In this document: positions 10,301 through 22,244 of the stretch, piece by piece
How the letters are laid out: the number at the start of each line of letters is the position of its first letter
Numbering within the stretch: position 1 is the first letter of the stretch
Program-made: the position numbers and the translations under genes
From: Scenedesmus sp. ARA3
Taxonomy: Eukaryota; Chlorophyta; Chlorophyceae; Sphaeropleales; Scenedesmaceae
DNA: 64,000 nucleotides
Assembly (NCBI GenBank): GCA_004335835.1
Contig: RWJK01001325.1
Location: 1 to 64,000 of the forward strand
Direction: 5' to 3'
Notes under the pieces: model-generated
The model's database searches: none
What the model was told of the DNA's origin: nothing
The model's input: the letters and a program-made list of their open reading frames with translations, nothing else

Positions 10301-13300
10301 GCGCTGCACTTGCATCCTGTTGCTGCTGAGTGCTAAGCTGTCCCTGCTGCTGCTGCTGCTGCCGCTGCAGGTCGGTGATGTGGCGCGTCTTGCTGCTGAA
10401 GAGGTGGCACGGCTGCAGGGTCAGCTGGCAGACCTGGACAGGAAGAACAGGCTGCAGGTGGGGCTTGTGTTGCAGGTTGCGTAGCAGAAGGATTATCGGC
10501 AAAGGAATGTGTGACTTCGTATAAGATCCAGAGCAAGACTGCGAGGCGTTGGAATATCGCAGTGAAGTGCAACAGCTATAGCATTTTGAACCAACCCCAA
10601 CCACAAAGCTTGCGTATATCCCTGAACATGGGTATGACGGCAGCAGCTGATGCAAGGCACCGACTCATTTTTGCGTGTGTTTCCTGCAGGTGGAGTATGG
10701 CGCTTGCAGTGTGGACAGCCGTGGCCACATCCCCTGGCAGCATGTGGGCGCTGGCACGCATGCCGGTGGGTGCCATGTGATCTTTGGCTGAGGTTGACGC
10801 ACTGCTTCTTGTGGGCAACCACACAGCGTGTCGCAGCTGTGCCCCGTTGACAGACAGTGTGTGGCAGCGTGCTGTCACCTTCCTGGTTCACGCTCAACTC
10901 AACTGTGAAGTGCGGCTCTCTTACACACATTTAGCTGCTTCAGCTCTGATGTGTGATCTGAGCATGGGTGCCATCTGTGCTGCTTCTGTGGCCACGCCAC
11001 CTGCTCCCTGAGAGCCACGCGCGGCCCGGCCGCCCAGGGCCTGGGGCCCGCCCAACACCAACCTTCCTGTTTCCATAGCCTCCTAAATCAACCACTGCTG
11101 GGCATGAATTGCTGCTGTTGTTGCGGGGGCCACCCGCACCCTGAGAGCCACGCGCGGCCCTGGGACCCGCCCGACACCAATCCCTCTACTGTTAGCCTCC
11201 TGATTAATTCACTGCTGGGCATGAATCGTTGCTGTTTTGCGCAGGCCACCCGCACCCTGAGAGCCACGCGCGGCCCTGGGACCCGCCCGACACCAATTCC
11301 CTCTACTGATAGCCTCCTGATTCAATCACTGCTGGGCATGAACCGTTGCTGTTTTGCGCAGGCCACCCGCACCCTGAGAGCCACGCGCGGCCCTGGGACC
11401 CGCCCGACACCGACCTCACCTTCAGCCCCAAGATCAGCGCCAGAAGCCAGCAGCTCATGGCGGAGCAGCGCGGCCAGGGCGGCAGCGGGGGATTCCTGGC
11501 GCGCCTGGACAATGACCTGAAGCGCCGCCAGGTCAAGATCAAGGTGCGGCGGCAGATGGGTGTCTTGTGCTGTTTGCACGCTGCCCAATGGGTGGCCATG
11601 GTGCATGATCTGCCGCTGAGTACAGTGGTAGATGTCGCAAAGAAGCAGCCCTCACTGTTGACTGACGCCTGTGCATGGTGTGTGGTTTGTTTGCAGGAGC
11701 TGGAGCGGCGCTACAATGCGTTTGGGCCCGGCGCTGTCAGCGCTGCAGATGCCGCCGCTGCTGCCAAGGCTGCTGCTGCTGACGTGTCGCTGGTGCTGGG
11801 CTTCCTCAGCCAGCGCGGCTGGGCAGACCTCAGCGTGCCTACTGGCAGCAGCAGCGGCGGCGGAGGTGGGATGGATGCTGCGGCACAGCAGGAGCTGGAT
11901 GAGCAACTGGATGAGGTGAGGCCGCAGCTGCGCCCATACTGAACTGCTGCTGGTTTGTCTTTGGTTTCCCACTGGAAGTTTAGCACATATGGTCATGCGC
12001 TGCTTTGGTAGGATACATGCGAATGTGGTGCCCTGCATGCGCATGTTAGCAAGTTGCTGCCTGGCCTGCTGATACAGCTGGTGCCTTAAATCATGTAGTG
12101 TGTCATGGCAGCTGTCGTGACATGTGATGTAACGTCATTTGTGCTGCTGCCAGGTGGTTGAGTCGCACTTCAGGGAGCTCAGCTTGGGGGAGGCGCAGCT
12201 GCGCGGCATCCTGGCGGCGCGCGGGCACAAGAAGGTGGCTGCGCTGGCGGCTGTCGTGCGCACGCAGCAGTTCATGGACAGGTGCGGGCTGCAAGTAGAC
12301 GCTGGGCCAAAACTAGGTGGAAGTGCTTCAGCATCAACTGAGTGTGATTGAGATTTGCGGTTTGACTAGCTTTTCCGTCAGCGAAGTACGCTCTGCTGGA
12401 TGATCCTTGGCGCACAATGTATGAACTTCCCACAGATTTATATTCAAAAAACTGCTGCGTGTGCAACTGACTGCAGGTACAAGGCAGACCTGAGCACGCG
12501 CGACAGCCGGCTGTCAGAGCTGCAGGAGAAGTGGTTCAAGCAGCAGCTGCAAGGCGCCCCGGCATCCAGCGGCCCCACCGGCCGCGCGCCTGCGACCCCG
12601 CTGACGGCTGAGCAGCGCGACATGCAGCAAGCGCTGCAGTGGTTCAGGCAGCTGGGCTGGGAGGTGGCGGAGCCGGAAGGTGAGCACCCTTGGATAGGCT
12701 GCAGTGCTATGCTACGCCGGTGTTGGTGCTATCGCGAGTGAGCTGCTAGTGCTGTTCCTTGGGCTACCACATTTATATGACAAAAGACACAGCCACGAAC
12801 AACAGAGGCAATCGCAACACTCTGGCATCTGGCAGAGCATTATTAGACCATACATGCACAGTGCTCAGCGTGTGGCAGTTGGTCTACCCTCTGGCTGAGA
12901 TGTGGGAGTGCTGTTAGAGCACAAGTGCATGATGTAGTCAGGTGACCAAGTTGTAAGCGCTGGCAAATGAAAATTCCAAATGAGATATCATATGGTTTAC
13001 GATGATGCTGTTGCAGATGACTGTGAGGATCAGCTGTCAGCGCTGATCAAGCGCGCACGTGCATATAAGGCAGAAGTGGAAAAGCTGCATGACAAAGCTG
13101 CAGCAGCTGCAGCCACAGGGGCGCAGCAGGCAGCTACTGCTGTTGGCGAGCCGCAGATCAACTGGCAGGGCATTCCCTGGAGGTGAGCGAGGAGCGCTGT
13201 GCTGGCTGCAGCTTGGGGTGCACATCTGCCTTCTGTTGCCGCGATTGCCAAACCCAGACAGTAGCCTCAGACCGCGCTGTATGCCAGGTCAAATAGCAGC

Positions 13301-15147
13301 TGAGTAGCTAAGAGGGATGAAGCGGTCTTGGCAACAGGGCGCTGGGCTGGCTGTAACTTGGGGTGCAGTTCTGCTGTTGTGTTGCAAACCTGGACAGTGG
13401 GCCTGGATAACATGGTACGTTGGTTCAAACAAGAGCTGGGCAGGGATGAAGCGGTCCCGGCAATCCACACGCCGCCTGTCAGCGGCATGAGCACTGCTGT
13501 ACAATGCTGCTGTTGCTGTTCAAAGACCGCATGAGTGTGTTCTCTGCAGAGATGACGGCCTCAACGACCTCGTCCAGAAAGTGCTGGATGCGCAGAGAGC
13601 TGCAGCAGACAGCGCTGCGTCAAAGGCGGCAGCAGCCAGCAAGCCTTCCGCAGTTGATGCCGCGCTCAAGGCAGCAGGCAAGGCAGGCAGCGTTGCAGGC
13701 AGTATGAACAGCTCTGCAGCTGAGGGAGGTGGCGGTGGGCGAGCAAAGAAGAACCCGCTGGACCATGCTGTGCAGCTGCTGGCTGGCATGAGGTGCGCTA
13801 CTGCTTTGAAAGAATGCTCACAGCACTTGTTAGGCTTCCTCTGGTATGATCAGAGTCATAGTGTACATCAGCAGCAGCAGCAGGGCTTCTTCCAGTGCGG
13901 AGTTCTCAGCAAACAACGTAAACACTTTGGATGAAGTTGCATACAGGCATGCTTGTTGGCAAACCGGCCTGCCTAACTCATCTGGTGCAGCCAGCATGTA
14001 CAAGCATGCACTGTTGCCTTTGCATTGCGTAACACGCTGCTGCTCTGTCTGCGCCCTGCTGGTGCTGCTGCAGGTGGGCTGGGCTGGACCAGCTGGATGC
14101 AGCCGCAGGCGCTGCCAAGAAGCTGGCAGTGTACAGGTGAAGAGGCTGGCATAGTTGTTTCAAGTGCTTTAATGTACTTGTGTGCTGTGCGTTGTGGGCT
14201 GGCTGCTGGCCTGTCATGCAGTTCAACCGCTGCGGCTGCTGTGGTTTTTGAACTTGAGTCTCACATAACTAGTGCTATCACCAGTGCCACTGATAACATT
14301 ACATTACATTACATGATCAGAGGTCACACCTGACAGCAGGTTCTGCTGGGCAGCTGATGGCCTCATGCAGTGCATATCAGGGCCAGCGCTCACAGCATTT
14401 TGTGTGCAATGTGCTGCAGGGCGCTGCGCACGCAGCAGTTCCTGGAGTTCACCGCAAATGACTTGGCGGCGCGCGAGGCCAAGCAGCGCGCGCTGTGGGC
14501 GGAGTTTGAGGCCAGCAGGCGTGGCAAGGTGGTCAGCAAGGCGGAGCTGGACGAGTTCTATGCCCGGCTGCAGGTGCTGCTCCGCTTGATGCATTGCTGC
14601 GGTCAACTGCAGCCGTCAGAGGCAGAGTGTCAGGATACTGACACATGGAAACTTCGATAGGCAGTCTTCAAATCTGCGGGCTGAGCAGTGAAATGAGGGT
14701 TCTATGTTTCACATACAATATGTATGGACCCCTACGGTCTGGACTGGAGTGACCCTCTCCGGTGCTGGGTGGAATGTAAATGTCAACTTGAAGAACAATC
14801 GGCTAAATTGTTGCTTGCCAGGTTGAATTGAGCAAAACCACATGCTGCCGTCTTCTGTGTGTGCTGCAGGCTGATGGTGAGCGCCGCAAGGCTGAGCTAG
14901 CCAAGGCCAAGGCAGGAAATGAGCATGCAAAAATGAAGTGGATTTTCGCCAGCCATAATCAGATTCTGCTGTCTGCTGTGTGCATTAATTGCTGCTGCAG
15001 GCTGATGGTGAGCGCCGCAAGGCTGAGCTGGCCAAGGCCAAGGCAAACAAGGAGGAGAGGGCTGCACGCGCACTGGCGCTGGTCAGCGTGGGGGCGGGGC
15101 GCTCAACGCGCAGCAGCGCGCGCAGCAGGCCAGCCAGCGCCAAGTAG
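7366..15147 (+). CDS. SAM-domain coiled-coil protein (about 1192 aa, 17 exons)
   Basis: Exons: 7366-7386, 7462-7509, 7640-8747, 9011-9150, 9361-9825, 10073-10201, 10371-10457, 10690-10765, 11362-11543, 11697-11915, 12154-12281, 12477-12679, 13017-13182, 13550-13792, 14074-14136, 14420-14573, 15001-15147. Phases agree throughout and the total is divisible by three. Residues 1-390 are low-complexity (Ala, Gln, Ser). A sterile alpha motif domain spans about 393-455 (VCDWVEGIGLAQYRKKF through the GHRALLLEAIEAV helix). After it come charged coiled-coil segments and a TFSPKIS..S / FLARLDNDLKRRQ motif of a type I associate with algal flagellar and cytoskeletal proteins; that role is inferred. The C-terminus is basic (Arg/Ser/Ala). 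The first exon is the weakest call, because its donor would be gtccgc or an earlier gtatca. Confidence 0.75.
10995..11420 (+). repeat. Acceptor-edge array, about 117-bp period
   Basis: Copies of the acceptor and start of exon 11362-11543 (gccacccgcaccctgagagc) begin at 11129, 11245 and 11362, with a diverged copy near 10995. Spacings are about 134, 116 and 117 bp. The 11245 copy keeps an intact gcgcag acceptor; in the 11129 copy the AG reads gg. Only the last copy continues into the full exon. Confidence 0.9.
14860..15050 (+). repeat. Acceptor-edge duplication before the last SAM-gene exon
   Basis: The segment gctgatggtgagcgccgcaa and what follows, with its ctgcag acceptor, occurs at 14870 and again at 15001 (131 bp apart). 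The second copy continues to the stop codon. The first decays after about 45 nt but stays open in frame. Confidence 0.85.
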
Positions 15148-15976
15148 CAGGCTGCAACGCCCTGGTGCATTGGCACTAGTAGGTCATACATTGTGGCAGT
15201 CACTGCCAGGACACCTGGAGTCTCTTGGGTGGAGCTTTGTGAGAGGTGCTGCCCCCAGCCGCCAGCCTGGTGCTGCAGGTGCAGCCTGCAGGCTGTTGCG
15301 GCAGAGGGCAGCATTGCTAGCCAGTGCTGTCAAGGGAGTAATGTGGGCAGCCAAGTGCCAACCCGATTGTTTGGAGTGGTCTGTCTTGTGTCTTGGCCAA
15401 GGGGGTGGGGCTGTGCGCAAGTATGCGTGCAAATGGTGGTGGTCGGCTGGTGGCCTGCGTCTGCCGGGTGGCTGAGCGGCACCTGCAGTAGCTTGTTCCA
15501 TGCATTACTGCATGCCACACATCATGTGACTCGTGCGACTCCTCTGCGCAACTCAGAAGGCTTGAAGTTGCAGCTTTGCGCAGCTGCATGCCAACATATA
15601 CGATCTGGTAGTCTGATGCAGTCTTTCGTGTCCAAGGGTAATGCCGGAGCTTGAGCAGGGTTGCTTTGTATGCTGCCTTCTCATATGCAACTTCACGTGC
15701 TTCCTGGCTGTGTCTGACGGCATGCAAGGCCTGGATCATGATTTGCATTGCCTGGTCAACATTCAAAAACGGGGTGCGTGCCAATACCAGTGTGCACCTA
15801 CCATGGCACAAAGTTGCAAAAGAGGGCCAGGGGGGGCGGATACAGTCACCTGCCCTGTAGGCTAGAGGCCTGCTCCACTTGGATAACTTGCAACGCCACA
15901 GTACCTCATTGCCGCGGTAATTATCAACAACTTACGGACCTGCTGCACAGCCCCTGGGAAGCAAACACCACACAAA

Positions 15977-16077
15977 TCGCTCAGGCCCGCATGCTGATGG
16001 CTGGTCGAATGCTCTGAAGCCGTCGGCTTCTTTGCAGCAGAGCATTCGACCAGCCATCAGCATGAGGGCCTGAGTGA
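15977..16077. repeat. Long perfect-type hairpin (inverted repeat)
   Basis: Arms 15981-16016 and 16038-16073 (36 nt each) are complementary with a single mismatch. Pairing extends a few bases outward on both sides. The 21-nt loop contains a second short palindrome (aagccgtcggctt). It could be a small-RNA precursor, a fold-back transposon remnant or a 3' end structure. Confidence 0.85.
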
Positions 16078-16176
16078 TGAACACATGCGCCGGTGTGTGA
16101 TGGCATGTCATAGCAGTCATTATCGTCTGGCATGCTGTTCAGACGCGCATTCCACCACCACAACGCAGTGGTCATG

Positions 16177-16181
16177 TTACA
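16177..16181 (-). terminator. Candidate poly(A) signal TGTAA of the lipase gene
   Basis: TGTAA on the minus strand, 342 nt beyond the lipase stop codon. Confidence 0.45.
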
Positions 16182-16522
16182 AGACGACACAAACCGGCGC
16201 ATTCGTTCATCCTGCAATCTGTTGATCCGCAGCGCCCTGCTGGTAGCAGATGGCCAACAGCAGTCGGCCAACCCTGACTAGCTAGGCGCTGCAGCTCAAA
16301 AGATTGCTGTGTGGACGCTTGCGGCAGTTTGTGCAGGCGTGCATGAAGCATGACCAAGTAGTCATAGCAGACGCTCTTTCTGTCAAACACGCAACCCCCA
16401 AAACACCCTGCTCTCTGAGCAGATTATCAATCCGCTGCTGCCGCTGTTGCATCCACCACAGCAACCTGCCAGCACAGCCATGTGCTGCACGCTCACGCTG
16501 CTGCTGCTGCTGCTGCTGCTGC

Positions 16523-18037
16523 TCAGGCCAGCTGCTTCTTAGGCTCCTTCTGCTGCTGCTGCTGCTCCTCCTGCTGCTGCCGCTGCTGCTGCCGCTTGGT
16601 GATCTGCTGCAGCACGTCTGTCAGCCCCGCCTTGTAGGCTGCGGGGAAGTGGTCGGTCATGCAGCTGGTGCGCAGCACGATGCGCTTGAAGCGCTGGTCT
16701 GCGGGGTACAGAGAATTGCATAGGCACATATGTATCAGTTGGATGGCAAGTGGGCAGGCAGGTTGCAGCACGATGCGCTGGTCCGCGGGGTGCACAGAAC
16801 TGCATAGGCACACGTCAGACTGACATATGTATCACATAATTGGCAAGCGAGCAGGCAAGTTGCAGCCTGATGTGCTGGAAACCCTGATGCACAGGCCGCA
16901 CACACAGCCTCATACTGAGCAAGGCACAGCCATGCAGCAGCATGCCTTTGCTCACCTCCTTTGCCGTCAACCAGCTCAAAGTGCTGCTGCTCTTCCTCCA
17001 CAGACTCATCCACAGGCCGCACATACAGCCTCATACGAAGCAGCACACAGCCATGCAGCAGCATGTCTCCTCACCTCCTTTGCCGTCAACCAGCTCAAAG
17101 TGCTGCTGCTCTTCCTCCACAGACTCATCCACAGGCCGCACATACAGCAGCCGGCCAGGTGCATACAGCACCACATCCACAAACTGCCCCGCCGCTGCTG
17201 CTGCTGCCACCTCTGCTGCCTCTCCTGAGTCATCAAATGACTCCAATGCGCCTGCAGGCTCGTCTGCTGCATTGATGGGAGGTGCCATGACAGCACCTGC
17301 TGCTGCTGCCGCTGCTGCTGTTGTTGTGCTGCTGCTTCTGGCGACTGCAGCTGCCAGTGCAGGTGCTGCACTGCCTTCAGTGGTGCCTGCTGGTGAAACA
17401 ACGTCCACTGCCGCAGCTGCCGCTGCTGTTTTGATGGACTCTCCTGCCGCAGGAGCTGCAGCAGCAGTGCTTGTCTCAGCTGCTGCTGCTGCTGCTACTG
17501 CTGCCGCCGCAGTGCTGCTGCTGCTGATTGATGTGCCTTTCAGAGCTTCAGCCACACGCTCCGCTACCTCGCGCACCTGCATCATCAGCAGCACGCAGCA
17601 CATACGCAGCTGCATCAGGCGATGCCTCACACTTCACACAGCAGTGCTATTTAATGTGGCTAAGGAGCCCAGACCTTATTTGAAGCCTCAGCCTCTGCAC
17701 TGTGAGCGCTAGCCGTAGATGGCCAGCATAAACACGGCACCCTGTGCTCAAGAACAAAGTCATGACGAAACAATGCCTGCCCACCGGACCATGCACCATC
17801 AGCTTCACCTGTTCATGATTACCGTATAGTCAAGTCACTGCGCACCTTTGGATTCTGCAGCACTGCCCTGGCCCCTCCAGCTGCAGCACTGCCCTGCCCC
17901 TCAGCCCCAGCAGCAGCAGCAGCAGCTTGACCATTAAATGAATAACTGTGAAATTGTTTCTACTGCTCACCTTTGGATGCTGCAGCACTGCATTGGCCCC
18001 TGCCCCAGCAGCGCTGCCCTGCCCCTCAGCCCCAGCC

Positions 18038-18070
<33 letters not shown>

Positions 18071-19018
18071 AGCGCGCCTTCAATCTGCCTGGCGAGCGCA
18101 TCACTTGCTGCTGCTGCTTTCGCCTGCAACGTGCTGCTTGCTGCAGCCGCTTTGGCCTGCACAACAGCCAGCTGACTTGCTGCTGCCTCTGCTGCTTCAC
18201 CTCCAGAGGCCTGCATTGCGCGTGCTGCTGTCGCTGCTGTTGCTGCTGCTGTTGCGGCTGTGGCTGCTGCTGCCTGGGTGATGGCGAGCTGGCGAAGCTT
18301 CTCGACAACTGCTGCTGTGCCCTCCAGGGCGCTGCGGTACACCTGCAGGTGTGGCACAGCAGAAGCCACAAGTCACGTGATGCACGCTGTTGCACACAGC
18401 AGGAAAGTGTGAAGAACAGCACGAAGCAAATGCCAGTCATAAGGCCAGGGGACAAACAGAAGTCACTTGGAAGCATTGACGTGTTTTTTTGCTTTTACCA
18501 AGCACCTCCTTATCTGTTGAGCAGCATGTCATTCCTATCTCCTATATCTGTTACATAACATGTTGCACAACAAATATCCTGCCCCACCTCGTGCTCCAGC
18601 AGGTCCTCGTGCAGCAGCCCCTTGTAGTCAATGGCCAGCAGCTCGCGCTGCAGCGCCTCCACCTGCAGCAGCAGCAGCAGCAGCAGCAGCGGCAGCAGCA
18701 GCAGCGGCAGCAGCAGCGGCAGCAGAAGAAGCAGCAGCAGCAGCAGGGACACGGGTTAACAGTGTCCTTGTCAGTGTCGCGGCGCACGCCTAGTTATGCT
18801 GCATTGCACCCCAGTGCAGCTGCTGCTTGCTGAGCCCGCACTACTGTGTGATTTTACCTCATCCACAGACCATTCTTTATGTATTAACATGTAAAATAAC
18901 ATGCAACCAACCAGCATGGCAGCCTTGTACCCACCTGGCCTGTGCTGAAGCGTGGCACCAGGTCGTATCGCATCACCACAGTGGTCACATACGGCGACAC
19001 AGCAGACGCCAGCTCACT

Positions 19019-19065
<47 letters not shown>

Positions 19066-20163
19066 GCGGCAGCTCCAAGTCAGCTGCTGACCTGACCACA
19101 ATTGTCTCAAACACACAGCAGACACGCCAAACCCAAGCTGTCAAGTTGCGTATGCCATTGATACGTTACTTTGGGGCCAGCGCTGCCGCTGCTGCTGTGT
19201 GCAAGCGCTTGGCACGCTCAATTGGAACAGACTGCAGTTCAAAATGTATGCAGCCGCACCTGCTGAGGCAAGCTGCTGTTGCAATGGCGATGCATGTGAC
19301 CTTGGTGTCGCCCAGCTGCTGCGTGAAGGCCTCCTCTGTGTTGAGCCGCAGCGCCAACAGCGAGCCCACACCCGCACCCTGCACACATTTGTTTCCTTAG
19401 AACTTCATGGTTGAATTTAGAAGATCGAGCATGTCAGGGGCGCTCAAAATCAGATGAGATGTTCCACACAGCACAGCACAGCACAGCACAGCACAGCACA
19501 GCACAGCACAGCACAGCACAGCACAGCACAACACAGCGCAGCACAGCACAGCACAGCACAGCACTGGCTTTTGCAGAGCAGGTGTTTCAATGCCAGCCGG
19601 GCCGCCTCACCATGGAGTGCCCTATGATCTCCAAGTTGTAGCCGGGGTGCTGCTGCAGGTAGCCCAGCACCCTGCAGCATGTGCAGAAAGGAGTGGCAGG
19701 CGGGCAGACAGAAGTTACTAAACCACACATTAGGCTTCAGGCTAGTTTCAGTTCAGTGAAAATCACAAAAGCTACAAGTCGTTTTTGCAGAGCAGGCTGT
19801 CTTTAGCACAAAACGCAAGCAACAGTGCCGTGTGCTACACATGCCTATTCTACTCATGGACCCATCACAACTGCTTTGTTGTCAACCACTATTTATAAAA
19901 TGACACTGTTTAAATCCAACCTCTCACCTGTCCCAGTGGTTGTCCAGCAGCCAGCCTGCAGCCCGCCACATGCCCCAATGCGCAGCACCCCCAGGGATGG
20001 GTGTTGCCACTCCACACAGGTCTGTCAGCAGATCATGGATGTCATGCGTGCCCCGGATCACCCACATCAGGGTTTTGGCCTCATGGTTTACTGCGATGTA
20101 AAACCCTGGCTGCAGCTTGTGGACTTGCGTGTAGAAGAACAGGATGTCTGACTCCTGGATGAC

Positions 20164-20203
<40 letters not shown>

Positions 20204-21730
20204 CAGCGTTATGTTGTGTTGTGCAATTGCTGCTGCCAGCTACAGCAGGCTGCTCCGGACTGCAGTCAACAAAGCAGCAGCAGCCCTTCAGCATAATGTA
20301 CCGCGTGTCTTGCCCTCTAATAGCACACCTGCTGCTTCCACCGCCATTGCTGGCACTGATGAATGTGTTGCAAGTGCTTGTTGACCTGCGCGGAGCTCTA
20401 CCTCTGCAGCGCTCCCATCATGCATGCGTTGCTGGCGCTGTGGTTGCTATCTGTTGGTTGGGTGTAATTTTGCTTACTCACTGTTTCAGTTCCGTGTATG
20501 TCACTGGGCTCACCTGCACCACCTGCTCCTGCTGCACCAGCACTGGGTAGCGGTCAGGGTAGATGGAGTCGCTGATGTCAACATACCTGTGGCAGCAGCA
20601 GCAGCAGCAGCAAGACACGATGGGGCCGAGATCACAGCAGCAGCCACACCAGCTGATAATTGATTGCTTGCAGGAGTGCCAGCAAGGGAAGCACATGGTG
20701 TGATCTGGTGGGTTACACCAGAGTCTGCCCTAACTTTGTCGTAACACTGTTATAACACTGTTACAACAGTCCAGGCTTACCGTATGAGCTGCTCCACCAG
20801 CTGCCTGTCAGCCACGTGGGTGCCGTCAATGTTGTCAGCCAGGCGGATCATCTGCAGCAGCAACAGCAGCAGCACTGACATTTTGTTACATCAGTGCCAC
20901 TGCTGCTTCACGTTCGTGATAAGTTTGGCACACCAGTGGCATGCAGCTGCTGCCTGAATATGCAAACCTTCAAAGCAAAAGGGTATCAACAAATGTAACG
21001 TACCTGGTGCCGCCGTGCGAGGTAATACATGCCCACGATGACGTGCCCCGGGTGTGTCACTAGTGACCCCAGGTGCTCCCGCGCCATGTGAGTCATGATT
21101 CCTGCAACTTCCTGCAAGGTGGCCGCTGCTGTTGCTTCTACTACAGCTTCTGCAGTGGTGGCTGCTGCAGCAGCAGCAGCAGCTGCTGCTTCTGCTGCTT
21201 CTGATGCCTCAGCAGCTGAGCGAGAGGTGCATGGCGGTGCGGCAATTGGGATCCAGGCGGCATGGAAAGCAGAGACGTGGTGTCAGAAGGTTGCAGCTGC
21301 ACTTGGCGACTGAACATTTCAATTATTGTCACTGATTGCTATTGCTGCTGCACTGGTGCAACGGAGGTATTTGAGGGACAAGCACGTGTATCAACAGCAA
21401 GCAGCCTGCTAGTTTTCTGCTGCAGCCTTGTGCATCACACCGACAACAGCAACGATCTACTAGTTATCCATCACGTGTACAGCCCCTAGCCTGCTTCGTT
21501 GTCGGCCCTTGGGCCTTGTAGGCTAATGATGCTGACAGTTACTGTGATGCAGCACAGCAGTGACCCCTACCTGCTGCTGTTGCCCTGCCTGGCAACTTCG
21601 GCAGCTTAGGCAGCTTTATCTTTTTCATCATGTCTACGATTGCTGCCACGGAGTGCTTGCTGCTGTCCGGGGGCCCTGCATCTTGGAAATCGCTTTCGCT
21701 AATGGCGTACGTATCACCCACTGCGTCCAT
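16523..21730 (-). CDS. Class-3 lipase (DAG lipase-like), 709 aa, 12 exons
   Basis: Exons: 21571-21730, 21004-21215, 20781-20851, 20514-20586, 19928-20154, 19611-19671, 19260-19378, 18935-19016, 18588-18662, 17971-18342, 17075-17576, 16523-16698. Phases agree at all junctions. The fold is the fungal-lipase/class-3 alpha/beta hydrolase. AVNHEAKTLMWVIRGTHD marks the beta-strand and RGT oxyanion region. GHSMGAG is the nucleophile elbow (Ser about 267), split by an intron. RYDLVPRFS supplies the acid (Asp about 326), and a DH near residues 667-668 the likely His. The family cleaves acyl esters of di- or triacylglycerol. Two Ala-rich insertions (about 361-484 and 500-610) separate core and C-terminal parts. 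No membrane segment is evident. Introns hold CTG tracts at acceptors, an AGCAC microsatellite and exon-edge duplications. Confidence 0.88.
16680..17150 (-). repeat. Intron built from copies of both flanking exon edges
   Basis: The 376-bp intron 16699-17074 holds a copy of the exon-11 end (VDESVEEEQQHFELVDGKGG plus donor) with edge at 16956, versus the used edge at 17075. It also holds part of a further copy near 16890-16940, and a copy of the exon-12 acceptor (edge 16782 versus 16698). Little unique intron sequence remains. Confidence 0.85.
17846..18040 (-). repeat. Donor-edge duplication in the lipase gene
   Basis: The last about 80 nt of exon 17971-18342 plus its donor are copied at 17846-17930 (donor gtgcgc instead of gtgagc), 125 bp away. 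The copy is in frame and encodes a variant of the same Ala/Gly-rich end (AVLQNPK versus AVLQHPK). It has no clear acceptor of its own. Confidence 0.75.
19469..19564. repeat. (AGCAC)n pentanucleotide microsatellite
   Basis: About 19 nearly perfect pentamers fill most of the lipase intron between exons 19611-19671 and 19260-19378. These are the two exons that encode the halves of the GHSMGAG nucleophile motif. Confidence 0.95.
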
Positions 21731-22244
21731 TGCCGCCAGCGACGCAACTCGGGATGGTGAAAACGTTTTGGCGGTGACAGTATAGCAGCAGCGTGCCTAT
21801 ATGTGGCCACGTGAGATCTCAGGACGTTGGCTCCCAGCTGGTGCAAGCTACGACAGCAAAACAAGTTGCTCGATGGGAACCTGAACGTTTAGTTTGGCAT
21901 ATCAGCCGACGTAGAGGTGCATAAGCTTGCCCACGATGGGCAGGCACCTGAAGCCCATGGGTGACATCTGACACCTGATCGGTAACACGAATAGTGAACT
22001 GTGTTTCAGTTGTTGATTATTCATGAAGAACATTCACGACTCTTTATGAGAGGGATGGCTGCCCGCCTGCTCTCCAGTCACTGGAAAATTGCGAGCCCGC
22101 GCATAGTGCCTGCAGTGCGCGTAAAACTGTGAATCTTCAGTTCAAACAGAAATTATTGTATTTGAGTTTTTTGTTTGGTTTGCGTTCTTCATTTCGCTAA
22201 GCCCCTGAAGCCTTGCAATCAGCAACGACGCGGCAGACCAGAGA
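21731..22244. promoter_or_regulatory. Divergent promoter region, lipase / patatin-like gene
   Basis: These 514 bp separate the lipase start (21730, minus) and the patatin-like start (22245, plus). The central part is AT-richer than its surroundings (about 22140-22200). No defined element was recognised. Confidence 0.5.

Larger units (their letters stand above)
15148..16522. other. Convergent intergenic region
   Basis: It lies between the SAM gene stop (15147, plus) and the lipase stop (16523, minus). I see no gene. It contains a strong inverted repeat (15977-16077) and a minus-strand TGTAA (16177-16181). No TGTAA was found for the SAM gene. Confidence 0.5.

Noticed and set aside
14870..14920. 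First copy of the terminal SAM-gene segment as an additional exon
   Set aside because: No usable donor follows the copy in phase; the second copy at 15001 alone continues to a stop.
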